NCBI GenBank assembly: GCA_036522515.1
Contig: DATDFQ010000019.1
Location: 1 to 64,000, forward strand
DNA: 64,000 bases
Direction: 5' to 3'
Origin: Bacteroidota bacterium
Lineage (GTDB): Bacteria; Bacteroidota; Ignavibacteria; UBA10030; SZUA-254
In this document: piece after piece, positions 35,201-42,467 of the stretch
Layout of the letters: each line of letters begins with the position of its first letter
How positions within the stretch are numbered: position 1 is the stretch's first letter
Notes under the pieces: generated by a model
Database searches by the model: none
Seen by the model: the letters and a program-made list of their open reading frames with translations, nothing else
Told to the model about the DNA's origin: nothing
Made by a program: the position numbers and the translations under genes

Positions 35201-36778
35201 GACGACCCCGACGATATCGAACGTGCTCTGCGGGGCGGGTCCGTTTGCGAAATCCACATTATTGTCGATGCGGACCGCGAGCGTGTCTGTGGCGTCGTGC
35301 AGCCGGTAATTGGCCCCGGAGCCGGAGACCGCCCAGGAGGCAATCGTATTATTGGAGAGATCCGTCACCGTAACGCCGTTGATCCGCACCAGCAGCGCTT
35401 CGTACGATTCGAGGCCCCCCACGCCGTCGTGGGTCACCTGGGAGTTCGTGAGCACCACGGGCGTCACGGTGTTGCCGGTGCTCACGATCGAATCGAGCGT
35501 CGGGAACGTCATTTCGGTCAACCCGTTAAACGGATCGATCTTGCCGGTGACGATCACCTCGTCCCCGGTCTGAACCGCGGTCGAAAAATTGGAGCCGAAG
35601 ATTCCGATGCCTCCGGTGTTGTCCTGGATGTACGACGGGCTTCCGAACTGGTTGGCGACCGTCACGATGCCGCTGACGGTGACGAGGTTGCCCGCCCGCA
35701 GGAGGACCCCGTTGGCGTCGTTCGCCTTGACCTCTCCGACCGTGATCGGCAGGCCGAAATTCGTGATCTTCGGGATCGGAATTGTATTGTCGTAATCGCT
35801 GACCGATTTCGTCTGCACGTTGATGGGGTAGAACGCGGTGCTGTCCGCGCCGGTGACGTTCATGATCGTGATGACCGTCGTGTCCACGTTGAACGTGATC
35901 GAATTGAAATAGATCGTGTCGCCGCTGACCGAGGTCGTTGCGGTGATGTTCGTCGCGTTGACGTCCCCGGTCGAGTGGGACCAGGCAAAGTTACGGGGGA
36001 TAATGATCCGCATATCCGTGATCGTAAACGCGGTATCGCGGTGGTAGTCGATCGTCAACGTGTAGGCGACGCCGTGCTTGGTGGTATCAGGATCGATCGT
36101 CGCAAACCCCGATCCGTCCGCATGGGCATGAAGGGCGCTGATCCAGGCGGTGTTGGTAGGGGAGTTGCCGAGGCCCTGGGAGGCGGTGGTATTCTGAAGC
36201 CAGTTCCCCGTCGAACTCAGCTGGCTCGTGTCGTTCCCCTGGAACGCCATGCTGGTGTTGGATGAGGAGGCGCCGGTGAAATGCACCTGCGGCGATGATC
36301 CGGCGTTTGCCGAACCCCACGAGACGTCGAATATATGGGTGGTGGCTGAATTGCGGATCTCGATTTCGTCGCTTGCGCCCGAGAAGAGAAACGAGGTCCC
36401 GGTGAAATAGGTAGAGTTCGAGGTCTTAATTACCAGCGTGTAGTCGGAGGGGTCTGTATCCTCGGGCGTGGATATACCGGAGAGGCCGATGACGATCAGG
36501 GTCCCTTTCCGCATGACGCTCCAGAACGGGATGTTATTGAATACCAGCGGCGCTTGCGCGACACCGCTCCCGTTGAAATCGCGGATACTCCAATTCCGGA
36601 GATCGAGGCTGTCCTGAACGACCAGGAGCTCGACCCACTCATCGGTAGAGAGGCTGGAATTATAAACTTCGTTGACGATGATGGACTGGGCCTTCACGGA
36701 TTGTGGCCCGACGAACAACGCTACGAGCAGACTAAGTACAGCGAGAGAGAACCACCCCTTCGATATCAACTTTGTCAT
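32288..36778 (-). CDS. Secreted phospholipase D-family protein with lamin-tail and OB-fold domains, T9SS sorting domain
   Basis: A 1496-aa protein with signal peptide (SLAVLSLLVALFVGPQSVKA) and ribosome site GAGAAGG. Residues about 33-180 are a lamin-tail-like domain (IIVNEVYNSSLSTDEWVELL). About 346-555 is an OB-fold region (GNLVTVSGIVTVANQFG, GDEVIVTGKIDPF). A fibronectin-like segment follows. Residues about 655-1000 form a PLD-like domain with two intact HxKx4D motifs, HNKFFVIDG (about 763) and HHKYAVIDG (about 935), the latter followed by TGSHNWSNS. Then come a Hydin-type Ig domain (LNFGSVSDGGSKMDSLTVSN), the WNL/GYW doublet, its partner module and a sorting domain with QNFPNPFNPVTTIPFAV. 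Both catalytic motifs are present, so this is probably an active extracellular phosphodiesterase. Nuclease or phospholipase is equally possible. Confidence 0.88.
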   Translation of the reverse strand: MTKLISKGWFSLAVLSLLVALFVGPQSVKAQSIIVNEVYNSSLSTDEWVELLVVQDSLDLRNWSIRDFNGSGVAQAPLVFNNIPFWSVMRKGTLIVIGLSGISTPEDTDPSDYTLVIKTSNSTYFTGTSFLFSGASDEIEIRNSATTHIFDVSWGSANAGSSPQVHFTGASSSNTSMAFQGNDTSQLSSTGNWLQNTTASQGLGNSPTNTAWISALHAHADGSGFATIDPDTTKHGVAYTLTIDYHRDTAFTITDMRIIIPRNFAWSHSTGDVNATNITATTSVSGDTIYFNSITFNVDTTVITIMNVTGADSTAFYPINVQTKSVSDYDNTIPIPKITNFGLPITVGEVKANDANGVLLRAGNLVTVSGIVTVANQFGSPSYIQDNTGGIGIFGSNFSTAVQTGDEVIVTGKIDPFNGLTEMTFPTLDSIVSTGNTVTPVVLTNSQVTHDGVGGLESYEALLVRINGVTVTDLSNNTIASWAVSGSGANYRLHDATDTLAVRIDNNVDFANGPAPQSTFDIVGVVGQFKSSSPFIGGYQLMPRGSTDILAAGPIITTLPYETNLTQTSLRINWVTANNGTSRLRYGTTTAYELGVVAPDTIHRTVHAIDLTGLSPATIYHVQAFSVSSDTSRSGDLVVSTSSPPASTGVINVYFNKTVNTSVSFGENALGNQDLVSLINNRIDHAQRSIDLALYSLSATNQGAVIASHLVSAKNRGVSIRVICEDDNYGTGGSAFPTLVGNGIPLITDKYDLVWNGQALSHNKFFVIDGRGGAPESVWVWTGSWNPTSSGTLSDRQNSIEIQDQALAGAYTTEFNLMWGSSTETPNQANSRFGGRKTDIVPHHFTIGGVPVSVYFSPSDHTTSQIRSTMAKAQSSIAACILTFTRKDIADTIITRKNLGKKARLVIDNNTDTGNQFAYLQSNGVDVHLKGGTGLLHHKYAVIDGDDISGTQYLVTGSHNWSNSAETSNDENTLIIQDRRIANLYLQEFVARYYEAGGTDSIHVTSASVFSVAPSSLNFGSVSDGGSKMDSLTVSNPGNLSFSVSAVASTNGRFSVTPTTGTIAPSASQKFYVTFSPLAPGLETGSIIFTHDAPGSPDTVAVQGTGTGGPPMVTTAMALTQGWNLLSLPSLVPNGKKEVVFPGASSRAFNYSSGYFVPPNDSLSNGYGYWVKFDSAHTDSVTGIVLSSDSVTVTAGWNIIGSLSVPVAAASVVQHPGNNINSKFYGYDSAYSIADSIRPGKGYWVRVNQNGSLSFSASGAAPKVAAISLPESFNSLTVADASGNRKTLYFGAQKGDSPDVEMYSLPPVPPPEAFDVRFRSGRSVETYTSVQAKPAVLPIQIQTAHLPLSVSWSIAAGEKTTFSLRSAGVSGGNALQLSGTGKATFTGEVPQLLLTIAPSRPVPDRFSLEQNFPNPFNPVTTIPFAVPRQAAVTLRIFNVLGEVVGTLLQDQEYQAGYFSVGFDASRLSSGVYYYEFAAKEKEGGNFRQVKKLVLVR

Positions 36779-36867
36779 AAGCCTTCTCTATAGTGTACAA
36801 AAGTATGCCCCCCGTTATGAAGATCCCGATCAGAAGCATATCGGGACGACGATGCGAGAAAATCTGT

Positions 36868-36927
36868 CACCCCGGGCGCAGACGGAGAGTCCCTATCGGA
36901 AGATCCTTCGCTGCGCTCAGGATGACA
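36868..36927. repeat. GATCCTTCG..CTCAGGATGAC repeat copy
   Basis: CTGTCACCCCGGGCGCAGAC opposes AGATCCTTCGCTGCGCTCAG then GATGACA, an imperfect inverted repeat of the same family as at 3299 and 47075. Confidence 0.65.
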
Positions 36928-36959
36928 AGATCAGAACCGTATGCCCGGTGGAATCGATG

Positions 36960-37006
36960 TCCGCGACCTACAGGTCGCGGACCGCAGCCTGAAGGCTGCG
37001 GCTACC
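36960..37006. repeat. Two adjacent hairpins of the GCAGGCTAAAGCCTGC family
   Basis: TCCGCGACC-TACA-GGTCGCGGA is followed directly by CCGCAGCC-TGAA-GGCTGCGG and the shared tail CTACCG. It sits about 20 bp after the stop codon of the gene at 37029. Confidence 0.75.
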
Positions 37007-37028
37007 GAGACCTCTGCAGCCGTTACCC

Positions 37029-38588
37029 TTACTTGAGGAGCACCATCTTCTTCAACGACTGGAATTGCAGCAGACCCGTCGCCGGGTCTTCGACGCTCAG
37101 GTGGTAGAAGTAAATTCCGGACGCCAGCCGGGATGCGTCGACCGTCACTTCCTGCGTTCCGCCCTCCATCTGCTCGTGCTCGAGAAGCGTCATGACCTGC
37201 TGCCCGATCGTGTTGAATATGCGGAGGGTGACGAACGAAGAGCCGCCCAGTTCGAAATCGATCGTCGTGGTCGGGTTGAACGGATTGGGATAATTCTGGC
37301 TGAGAATGAAATCACCCGGCGTGGCGTTCACCGCGATCTTCGGCCGGACGGCCGGAGCGGGCGGCTTCGACGGCTTTCCCGGGGGGAAGAGAAATGAGGT
37401 GCTGTACACCGGCTGAGACCCCCTGAGGACCAATTTGTCCCCATCGACGAACGAGAGCGTGTCACCCGGGTTGAACCCTCCGCGGAACGAGTTGTTGATC
37501 TTCGAGATGACCTCGTCGAGCAGCGGGATATTCCAGTCTTTTTGGGACCATAGCGTCATCGCAGAATCGGCTCGCGCCGCGATCTGGAGGATTGTCAATC
37601 CGCGAAGCGAATTATCCTCATCGTACACCAGGTCCGCGAACCCGTAGGGGGTCTGTTGGAGTTCGCTCGAGACGATCCCCACCTTCAGAGCGATCAGGTC
37701 CGCGAAGAATCTGTTGTTCTGCTTGGCGGGAGTAAGCTTCTTCTTCTCTCCGAACATCGGCTTTTTGGCAACTCCCCGAACGAACGACGAATCGAGTCCG
37801 CGCGGGGCGCCGCTATGCCCGCCGGTGCGATCCTCGAGAGTCGTCTGAAGATCGGCAAAGTTCTTCCCCATCTCCGTCTTGAAATTCCATTTGGTGAGGC
37901 GGGCCCAGCAATACTCCTTGCTCAGGACCGGATCCGGCTTCCATTTATCGGGAGAGGTCTCGAACATGTAGGGGATCCCGACGCGCATCCCCCCCGCCTG
38001 GTCGCTCTGGCTCGAGCCCGGCGCGAATCCTCCGAACGTGACGACCTCCCAGAGGAGGTTGGAGGCGTTCGGGATTCCTTTCCCGCGCTTGACAGGCTTG
38101 AGCAGCTTTCCATCCGTCCTGGGAATCAGATCCGTCGGATTGAACGACCGGTAGGTGACCGTATCCGCGGGTCTGGCCAGGAGAAAATCGTTCTCGGCGC
38201 TGATGCATCCCCCGGCGACGAAGACGATGAGCGTGGTGCTGTTCAGTTTTCGGGAGATGCTGACCTGACCCGAGTCTCCGAGCTGCGCAGTGTAGCCGCG
38301 CAGCGCGTCGATGGACAAATACTCGGGCGGAAAAACGACCTGGATGGTATAGTTCTGATATCCCGGCAGCGAAGTGAACCGGAACGCACCCTCAGAATCG
38401 GTATAGAGGGTATCCATCCCGAGGTTCTCGACTGGGGTTTTCAGGACCAGCATCCCCTCAAGCCCCCTTCCATCGATATTGCCGCGCAAGACACGCCCGT
38501 AAATCTGGCAGTGGTTTGCCGTGACCGCGGTTTGAACAACGAAGAACAAGCCTCCGACGAGAAGAAGAAACATCGTACGGAATTGCAT
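37029..38588 (-). CDS. Carboxypeptidase-regulatory-like domain protein with T9SS sorting domain
   Basis: A 519-aa protein, short among its neighbours. The signal peptide is FLLLVGGLFFVVQTAVTA. Residues about 28-135 look like a carboxypeptidase regulatory-like or Cna-B fold (YGRVLRGNIDGRGLEGML, TDSEGAFRFTSLPGYQNYTI). The rest is nearly all the YRTF module (YRSFNPTDLI, EYCWARLTKW, GAPRGLDSSF, NNRFFADLIALKVGIVSS), so this is the most stripped-down example of that architecture. The sorting domain has QNYPNPFNPTTTIDFEL and ends KKMVLLK. Upstream is a 65-bp AT-rich gap that may contain a promoter (TTGAAT..), but no clear hexamer pair and no ribosome site. Confidence 0.82.
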   Translation of the reverse strand: MQFRTMFLLLVGGLFFVVQTAVTANHCQIYGRVLRGNIDGRGLEGMLVLKTPVENLGMDTLYTDSEGAFRFTSLPGYQNYTIQVVFPPEYLSIDALRGYTAQLGDSGQVSISRKLNSTTLIVFVAGGCISAENDFLLARPADTVTYRSFNPTDLIPRTDGKLLKPVKRGKGIPNASNLLWEVVTFGGFAPGSSQSDQAGGMRVGIPYMFETSPDKWKPDPVLSKEYCWARLTKWNFKTEMGKNFADLQTTLEDRTGGHSGAPRGLDSSFVRGVAKKPMFGEKKKLTPAKQNNRFFADLIALKVGIVSSELQQTPYGFADLVYDEDNSLRGLTILQIAARADSAMTLWSQKDWNIPLLDEVISKINNSFRGGFNPGDTLSFVDGDKLVLRGSQPVYSTSFLFPPGKPSKPPAPAVRPKIAVNATPGDFILSQNYPNPFNPTTTIDFELGGSSFVTLRIFNTIGQQVMTLLEHEQMEGGTQEVTVDASRLASGIYFYHLSVEDPATGLLQFQSLKKMVLLK

Positions 38589-38653
38589 AGGTGATCGCTT
38601 CTTTCTATGGGTGATGTATGTGTATTTAAATTTAATTATTCAATTCAAAACTT

Positions 38654-41600
38654 CTATGGGGGGCCTGAACCCGTCCGCTCCACGGAGCCGGCGGCGCGGG
38701 ACACGGCCGAAAAGAACAATGTCCCCCCGCCCGAAACCTTGACCCAGTATCCCTTCCCCGGCTCGAGCGTCCGGGCGACGACGTACCCGTTTTCGTAGCC
38801 GAAATAATTTGAGGAGACGATTCCCGGGGGGACCTGGACAATCTGTGAACCTGAAATCGGATAGGCAGGCGAGCCGATCAGGTTCCATCCATCCGACACC
38901 TTCACCGAATCGACAGACTCAGCGACGCCCGAGATCGTGTCTGCTTCCGCCGAGCGAAGCCTGCACCAGTACCCCGTTCCCGGTTTGAGCGTGTCCGCGG
39001 GGAGATACCCTCCGTCATACCGGAAAGCCGGCGAGATCGCGCCCGGGAAGAGTGAGTTCAAGGTCCGGCCGGCGACGCTCAACGGGAAGGATACCAGGTT
39101 CCAATTCTCAGAAAGCGAATACCGCATCTCGACCGTCGAATTTCCCAGGACGTGCGCGGCGTCCGAGGCGGTCCAACGCGAGAACGAATGGATTCCGGAA
39201 AGGCGCACGGTGCGGGAAAGTGTGTCGGCGATCGACCCTGCCGGCGCAGACCAGGTTGCGCCTACGTCGGCGGATCTCCACAATCGAAGGGATCGGGGAT
39301 CCTGTCCGTTGAGCTCGGAGTCATCGTAGGAAAAATCGAGAGAGGCATCCAGGCCGGCATTCACAGAAGGGATGATTTCAAAGTAGCGAAGGATGGACGG
39401 ACCCGAGGCGGCGCCGGTCACGCGGACCACCTCGGTGGATTCGGGAGCCGAGCCATCGGCGAGTATCGTGCAACCGATCCCGCCGAAATTCTGTGGCGCC
39501 GATCGGGCCACGAGGCGCGTTGCCTCGACCCTTCCGGTAACGGTTTCGCCGGGAAGTTCCACCAGCGTGCCTCCCAGGGAGAGGCGGTACGGATCGGGAA
39601 TGGCGAAGCCCTGTTCGATCGAAAACGTATGTCCGGACGCGACCTCGATATCCGCAAATCCGGCGCTTCGGCTCCCCCGAACCGATTGACTGGAGGAAGC
39701 GGAGCCTGCCGGAAGTCCGCCGATGTTCACGCGGTACGACGATCCGGCCGCGTCGCCCGTGTGCAGAAGAATTGTCCCTTCGTTCGTGATTCCCCCCCCA
39801 TCGAGGTTGATCGCACCGTGTCCGCCGCCGGCTGGAGATTGCTGCACGAGCAACTGCGCGTCCGGCTCGACGGTGATCCCGCCCGTGAGCGTCGGAACCC
39901 CGTTCGCGGACGAGTTACCGATGTCGCCGGAATTTGTATCCGCGGCATCGCCGATCCAGAATGTAGAATGGCTTTTCACGATCAGGCTTCGGAGCACTAT
40001 TGTTGTTTTTTTCGATGCGGACCAGACACACACCTTGGAGTTCACGCCGTCACCGACCGTAAGATTCCCGAGCCGTAGCCCGGCGCTGTTCCTGAGTGTG
40101 TCGGAAGATATACTTACTAATTTGACGAATCCTTCGTTCATATTCAAGCCTGAGCTACCATTTCCAATAATATTGCTGGTCGAGGTGGAAATGCCTTGTT
40201 TCAGGACCAGAGTGGCCCCCCCGTTCCCGTTGGAGGTAAGCTTCGACCTGCCCCCCTGGCCGCTGCCGGATCCCCCGGAAATGCTCAAATTGCCGTTTAT
40301 CGTCAACTGGGGCGTTCCGGACTGGTCAAACCGCAGGGTGGGCCCGAGGGAAGTCCCGGACCCCGTCATGGTGAGATTCCTGCACCGGGCGTCGGGAAGA
40401 TCGACCGTCACCGTCACACCGGGCGTCGAAAAGGTGACATCGCTTGAGTCTCCCGGCACCTGGCGGCTCGACCAGGTATTGGTGTCGCTCCAGTTTCCCG
40501 ATGCGGCTGCCTCAAAGGTGAGAAGCGGAAGATTCCCCATGTCGGATGCCGTCCGGGGCTTGAGTCTCTGGAATCCATTCGAATACGAAAGTATGCCGAC
40601 CGCATCACGCGGAGCGGAAGGAATCTGCGTGCCGGAGAGCGTGTTCAATCCGGCGAAACTCTCGACTCTCAATGTGATCGTATCCGATCCGGGGGTGTGA
40701 TACGAGTAACTCGTCCCCGGACTGAACGCCCCGCTTGATGAGGTCGAGAGAGCCAGAATCTTCACAAGCTTTCCTTCGTTCAAATATCCGGAAGCCTCGG
40801 GAAGGGGAAGCGTCAGCGTCACCGGCGCAATAGTTGAATTTCCGAGAGACGTATCCGTAAATGAAAATCCCGGTCCGCCGATATGATACGCGCCCTCAAC
40901 GGAAACAATAGTCCCCTCCACTCTCACATTCCTTCCGGCGTTGTACGCCGGGAGTCCACCTGCAAGAAACAGGCCAATGCCGCCGGACGCGTCCTGAAGA
41001 AAACCCTGTCCGTTTGCGAATGTGTTCGTGCGGACGTTCAGCGTGCCTGAGACCCGGACTCCGTAGCCGGCGACGTCGGGTAGCGGGTGTGATTTCACGG
41101 CGGAAACCGGGGCGTCTCCGACGAAGTATCCCCCGGGGGAACTGCGGGTCGAGGAATATTTGGACGAATCGTCGAGTGCCGAGATAAAATATTCGACAAG
41201 GGTTCCCGCCGGGCCGTGCTTTCCCGAGGGAATCACCCCACGGAACTGCGTTCCGCCCAGAGGCGCCATCGCGACGGAGGAATCGAACGCGCCACCGTCC
41301 ACCCTGATCGAAATCCTCGCGGATGAGACAACGCCGTCGGCGTCGGAAATGCTCGCCGTCACTGTGTCCGTACCGCCGGGGTCGGCGACGTGGGGCGACC
41401 GCGCGACATTCGATATCACCGGCGGCAGATCTCCGAGCAATGGGGGGTTCTCCGGAGGCGAGGAGAGATTTTGCGGACCCTGGACATTCGTGATCACGAA
41501 GTCGGACCGGTTGTCTCCGCCGTCCCATCCGTTTCCCGACAGCGAGTCGCTTCCGCCCCCGGACATCGACGAGAGCGTCGAGGAGGCTTGCGCTTTCCGC

Positions 41601-42139
41601 TCGGCGCTTGTCGTGTTCGAGAGCGCCCCTGCGGGCAACGACCCCTCGAATTGGTTTGCGCTCCCGTAGCCGACAAAATCGATCACGTTCGCTCCGGCCG
41701 GGCCTGAAATGGTGACCGTGTCGCCCGCGAGAGCGACCTTCCCCCCTGTTGACGCGAGGGAGATCGTGCCGGCGGCATCGGGAGCCGGCAGCGGAGCCGT
41801 CCCGCCCGATCCCTGCGCCTCCTGCACGAGGAAGAATTGATGGGCGGGGATGGTTCCGGAGAAGACGGTTTTTTGCCAGGTGGACCCTGTTCCGGAGGCC
41901 GATTGGTACTGGACGGACCAGTGCGTCATCGTAACGGGAAATGAAGTGGGATTGTAGAGTTCGACGAAGTCGTTCTTGTAGAACGCACCGGCGTTTCCGC
42001 CGCCGCCGTAGACTTCGCTGATGACCGGGTGTGTCGCAATTTGCGCTTGAACATGATTAGTGAAGCCGCTCAGGGAGAGGATGAGAATGGAACGGCTCAG
42101 CAGGTATGGGATTCTGGATTGCCATCGCTCGACTTTCAT
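38654..42139 (-). CDS. Lamin-tail / OB-fold / beta-solenoid surface protein lacking the T9SS sorting domain
   Basis: An 1161-aa protein with an excellent ribosome site (AAGGAGG) and signal peptide (LLSRSILILSLSGFTNHVQA). Residues about 35-195 are a lamin-tail domain (VISEVYGGGGNAGAFYKNDFVELYN shape, GGKVALAGDTVTISGP, FVGYGSANQFEG). An Ig-like segment and an OB-fold (VRVSGTLNVRTNTF, GGIGLFLAGG) follow. Next is a G8/beta-solenoid-like section (WSDTNTWSSRQVPGDSSDV) resembling the giant protein. The end is the WNL/GYW doublet (ENWNLVSFPL, GTGYWCRL, GWNLIGSPAYP, GKGYWVKV). It then stops, with no partner module and no PNPFNP sorting domain, unlike all relatives here. It may be a 3'-truncated gene or a protein that stays in the periplasm. 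Confidence 0.83.
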   Translation of the reverse strand: MKVERWQSRIPYLLSRSILILSLSGFTNHVQAQIATHPVISEVYGGGGNAGAFYKNDFVELYNPTSFPVTMTHWSVQYQSASGTGSTWQKTVFSGTIPAHQFFLVQEAQGSGGTAPLPAPDAAGTISLASTGGKVALAGDTVTISGPAGANVIDFVGYGSANQFEGSLPAGALSNTTSAERKAQASSTLSSMSGGGSDSLSGNGWDGGDNRSDFVITNVQGPQNLSSPPENPPLLGDLPPVISNVARSPHVADPGGTDTVTASISDADGVVSSARISIRVDGGAFDSSVAMAPLGGTQFRGVIPSGKHGPAGTLVEYFISALDDSSKYSSTRSSPGGYFVGDAPVSAVKSHPLPDVAGYGVRVSGTLNVRTNTFANGQGFLQDASGGIGLFLAGGLPAYNAGRNVRVEGTIVSVEGAYHIGGPGFSFTDTSLGNSTIAPVTLTLPLPEASGYLNEGKLVKILALSTSSSGAFSPGTSYSYHTPGSDTITLRVESFAGLNTLSGTQIPSAPRDAVGILSYSNGFQRLKPRTASDMGNLPLLTFEAAASGNWSDTNTWSSRQVPGDSSDVTFSTPGVTVTVDLPDARCRNLTMTGSGTSLGPTLRFDQSGTPQLTINGNLSISGGSGSGQGGRSKLTSNGNGGATLVLKQGISTSTSNIIGNGSSGLNMNEGFVKLVSISSDTLRNSAGLRLGNLTVGDGVNSKVCVWSASKKTTIVLRSLIVKSHSTFWIGDAADTNSGDIGNSSANGVPTLTGGITVEPDAQLLVQQSPAGGGHGAINLDGGGITNEGTILLHTGDAAGSSYRVNIGGLPAGSASSSQSVRGSRSAGFADIEVASGHTFSIEQGFAIPDPYRLSLGGTLVELPGETVTGRVEATRLVARSAPQNFGGIGCTILADGSAPESTEVVRVTGAASGPSILRYFEIIPSVNAGLDASLDFSYDDSELNGQDPRSLRLWRSADVGATWSAPAGSIADTLSRTVRLSGIHSFSRWTASDAAHVLGNSTVEMRYSLSENWNLVSFPLSVAGRTLNSLFPGAISPAFRYDGGYLPADTLKPGTGYWCRLRSAEADTISGVAESVDSVKVSDGWNLIGSPAYPISGSQIVQVPPGIVSSNYFGYENGYVVARTLEPGKGYWVKVSGGGTLFFSAVSRAAGSVERTGSGPP

Positions 42140-42467
42140 AAGAGTGCCTCCTTCTCTTAGAAATGATGGGGCAGTATGGGTTAAGTGTACGGGTTAAATG
42201 GGCATCGACCGAATATTCAGAGCGCCTCCTTCTCCTTATGGTGAACTGATCGTGAGTTAATTGAACGCAGGCTAATGCCTGCGGCTACCGGTTTTATCAA
42301 GATCGTTCGGCCCTGGCAGGGCGTCGGCGCGGAGCGCCGACATATGCGTTCCCACGCAGAGTGTGGGAACGAGAATCGCCGGTTCGGTATCGGAATCCGC
42401 GACCTGAAGGTCGCGGACCGCAGGCTAAAGCCTGCGGCTACCGTTTCCGCTGAGGTACAGGTAGCCG
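42140..42467. other. 328-bp intergenic region packed with hairpin repeats
   Basis: It contains at least six short inverted repeats (42262-42435), two copies of GTAYGGGTTAA 13 bp apart (42174-42184, 42187-42197), and a duplicated ribosome-site-like string GAAGGAGGC(A/G)CTCT at about 42130 and 42226. A gene is not evident; a 119-codon frame here has no protein-like features and crosses the repeats. Confidence 0.7.
42262..42435. repeat. Composite hairpin cluster (six inverted repeats)
   Basis: In order: GCAGGC-TAAT-GCCTGC, GCCCT-GGC-AGGGC, GTCGGCGC-GGA-GCGCCGAC, CGTTCCCACGC-AGA-GTGTGGGAACG, CCGCGACC-TGAA-GGTCGCGG, GCAGGC-TAAA-GCCTGC. The first and last pair with the family at 24838/36960; the middle ones match the cluster at 32161. 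All are perfect or have a single wobble. Confidence 0.85.

Noticed and set aside
42262-42435. Hairpin cluster considered as CRISPR or tRNA-like
   Set aside because: The hairpins differ from each other, are not evenly spaced, and show no tRNA arms or anticodon.
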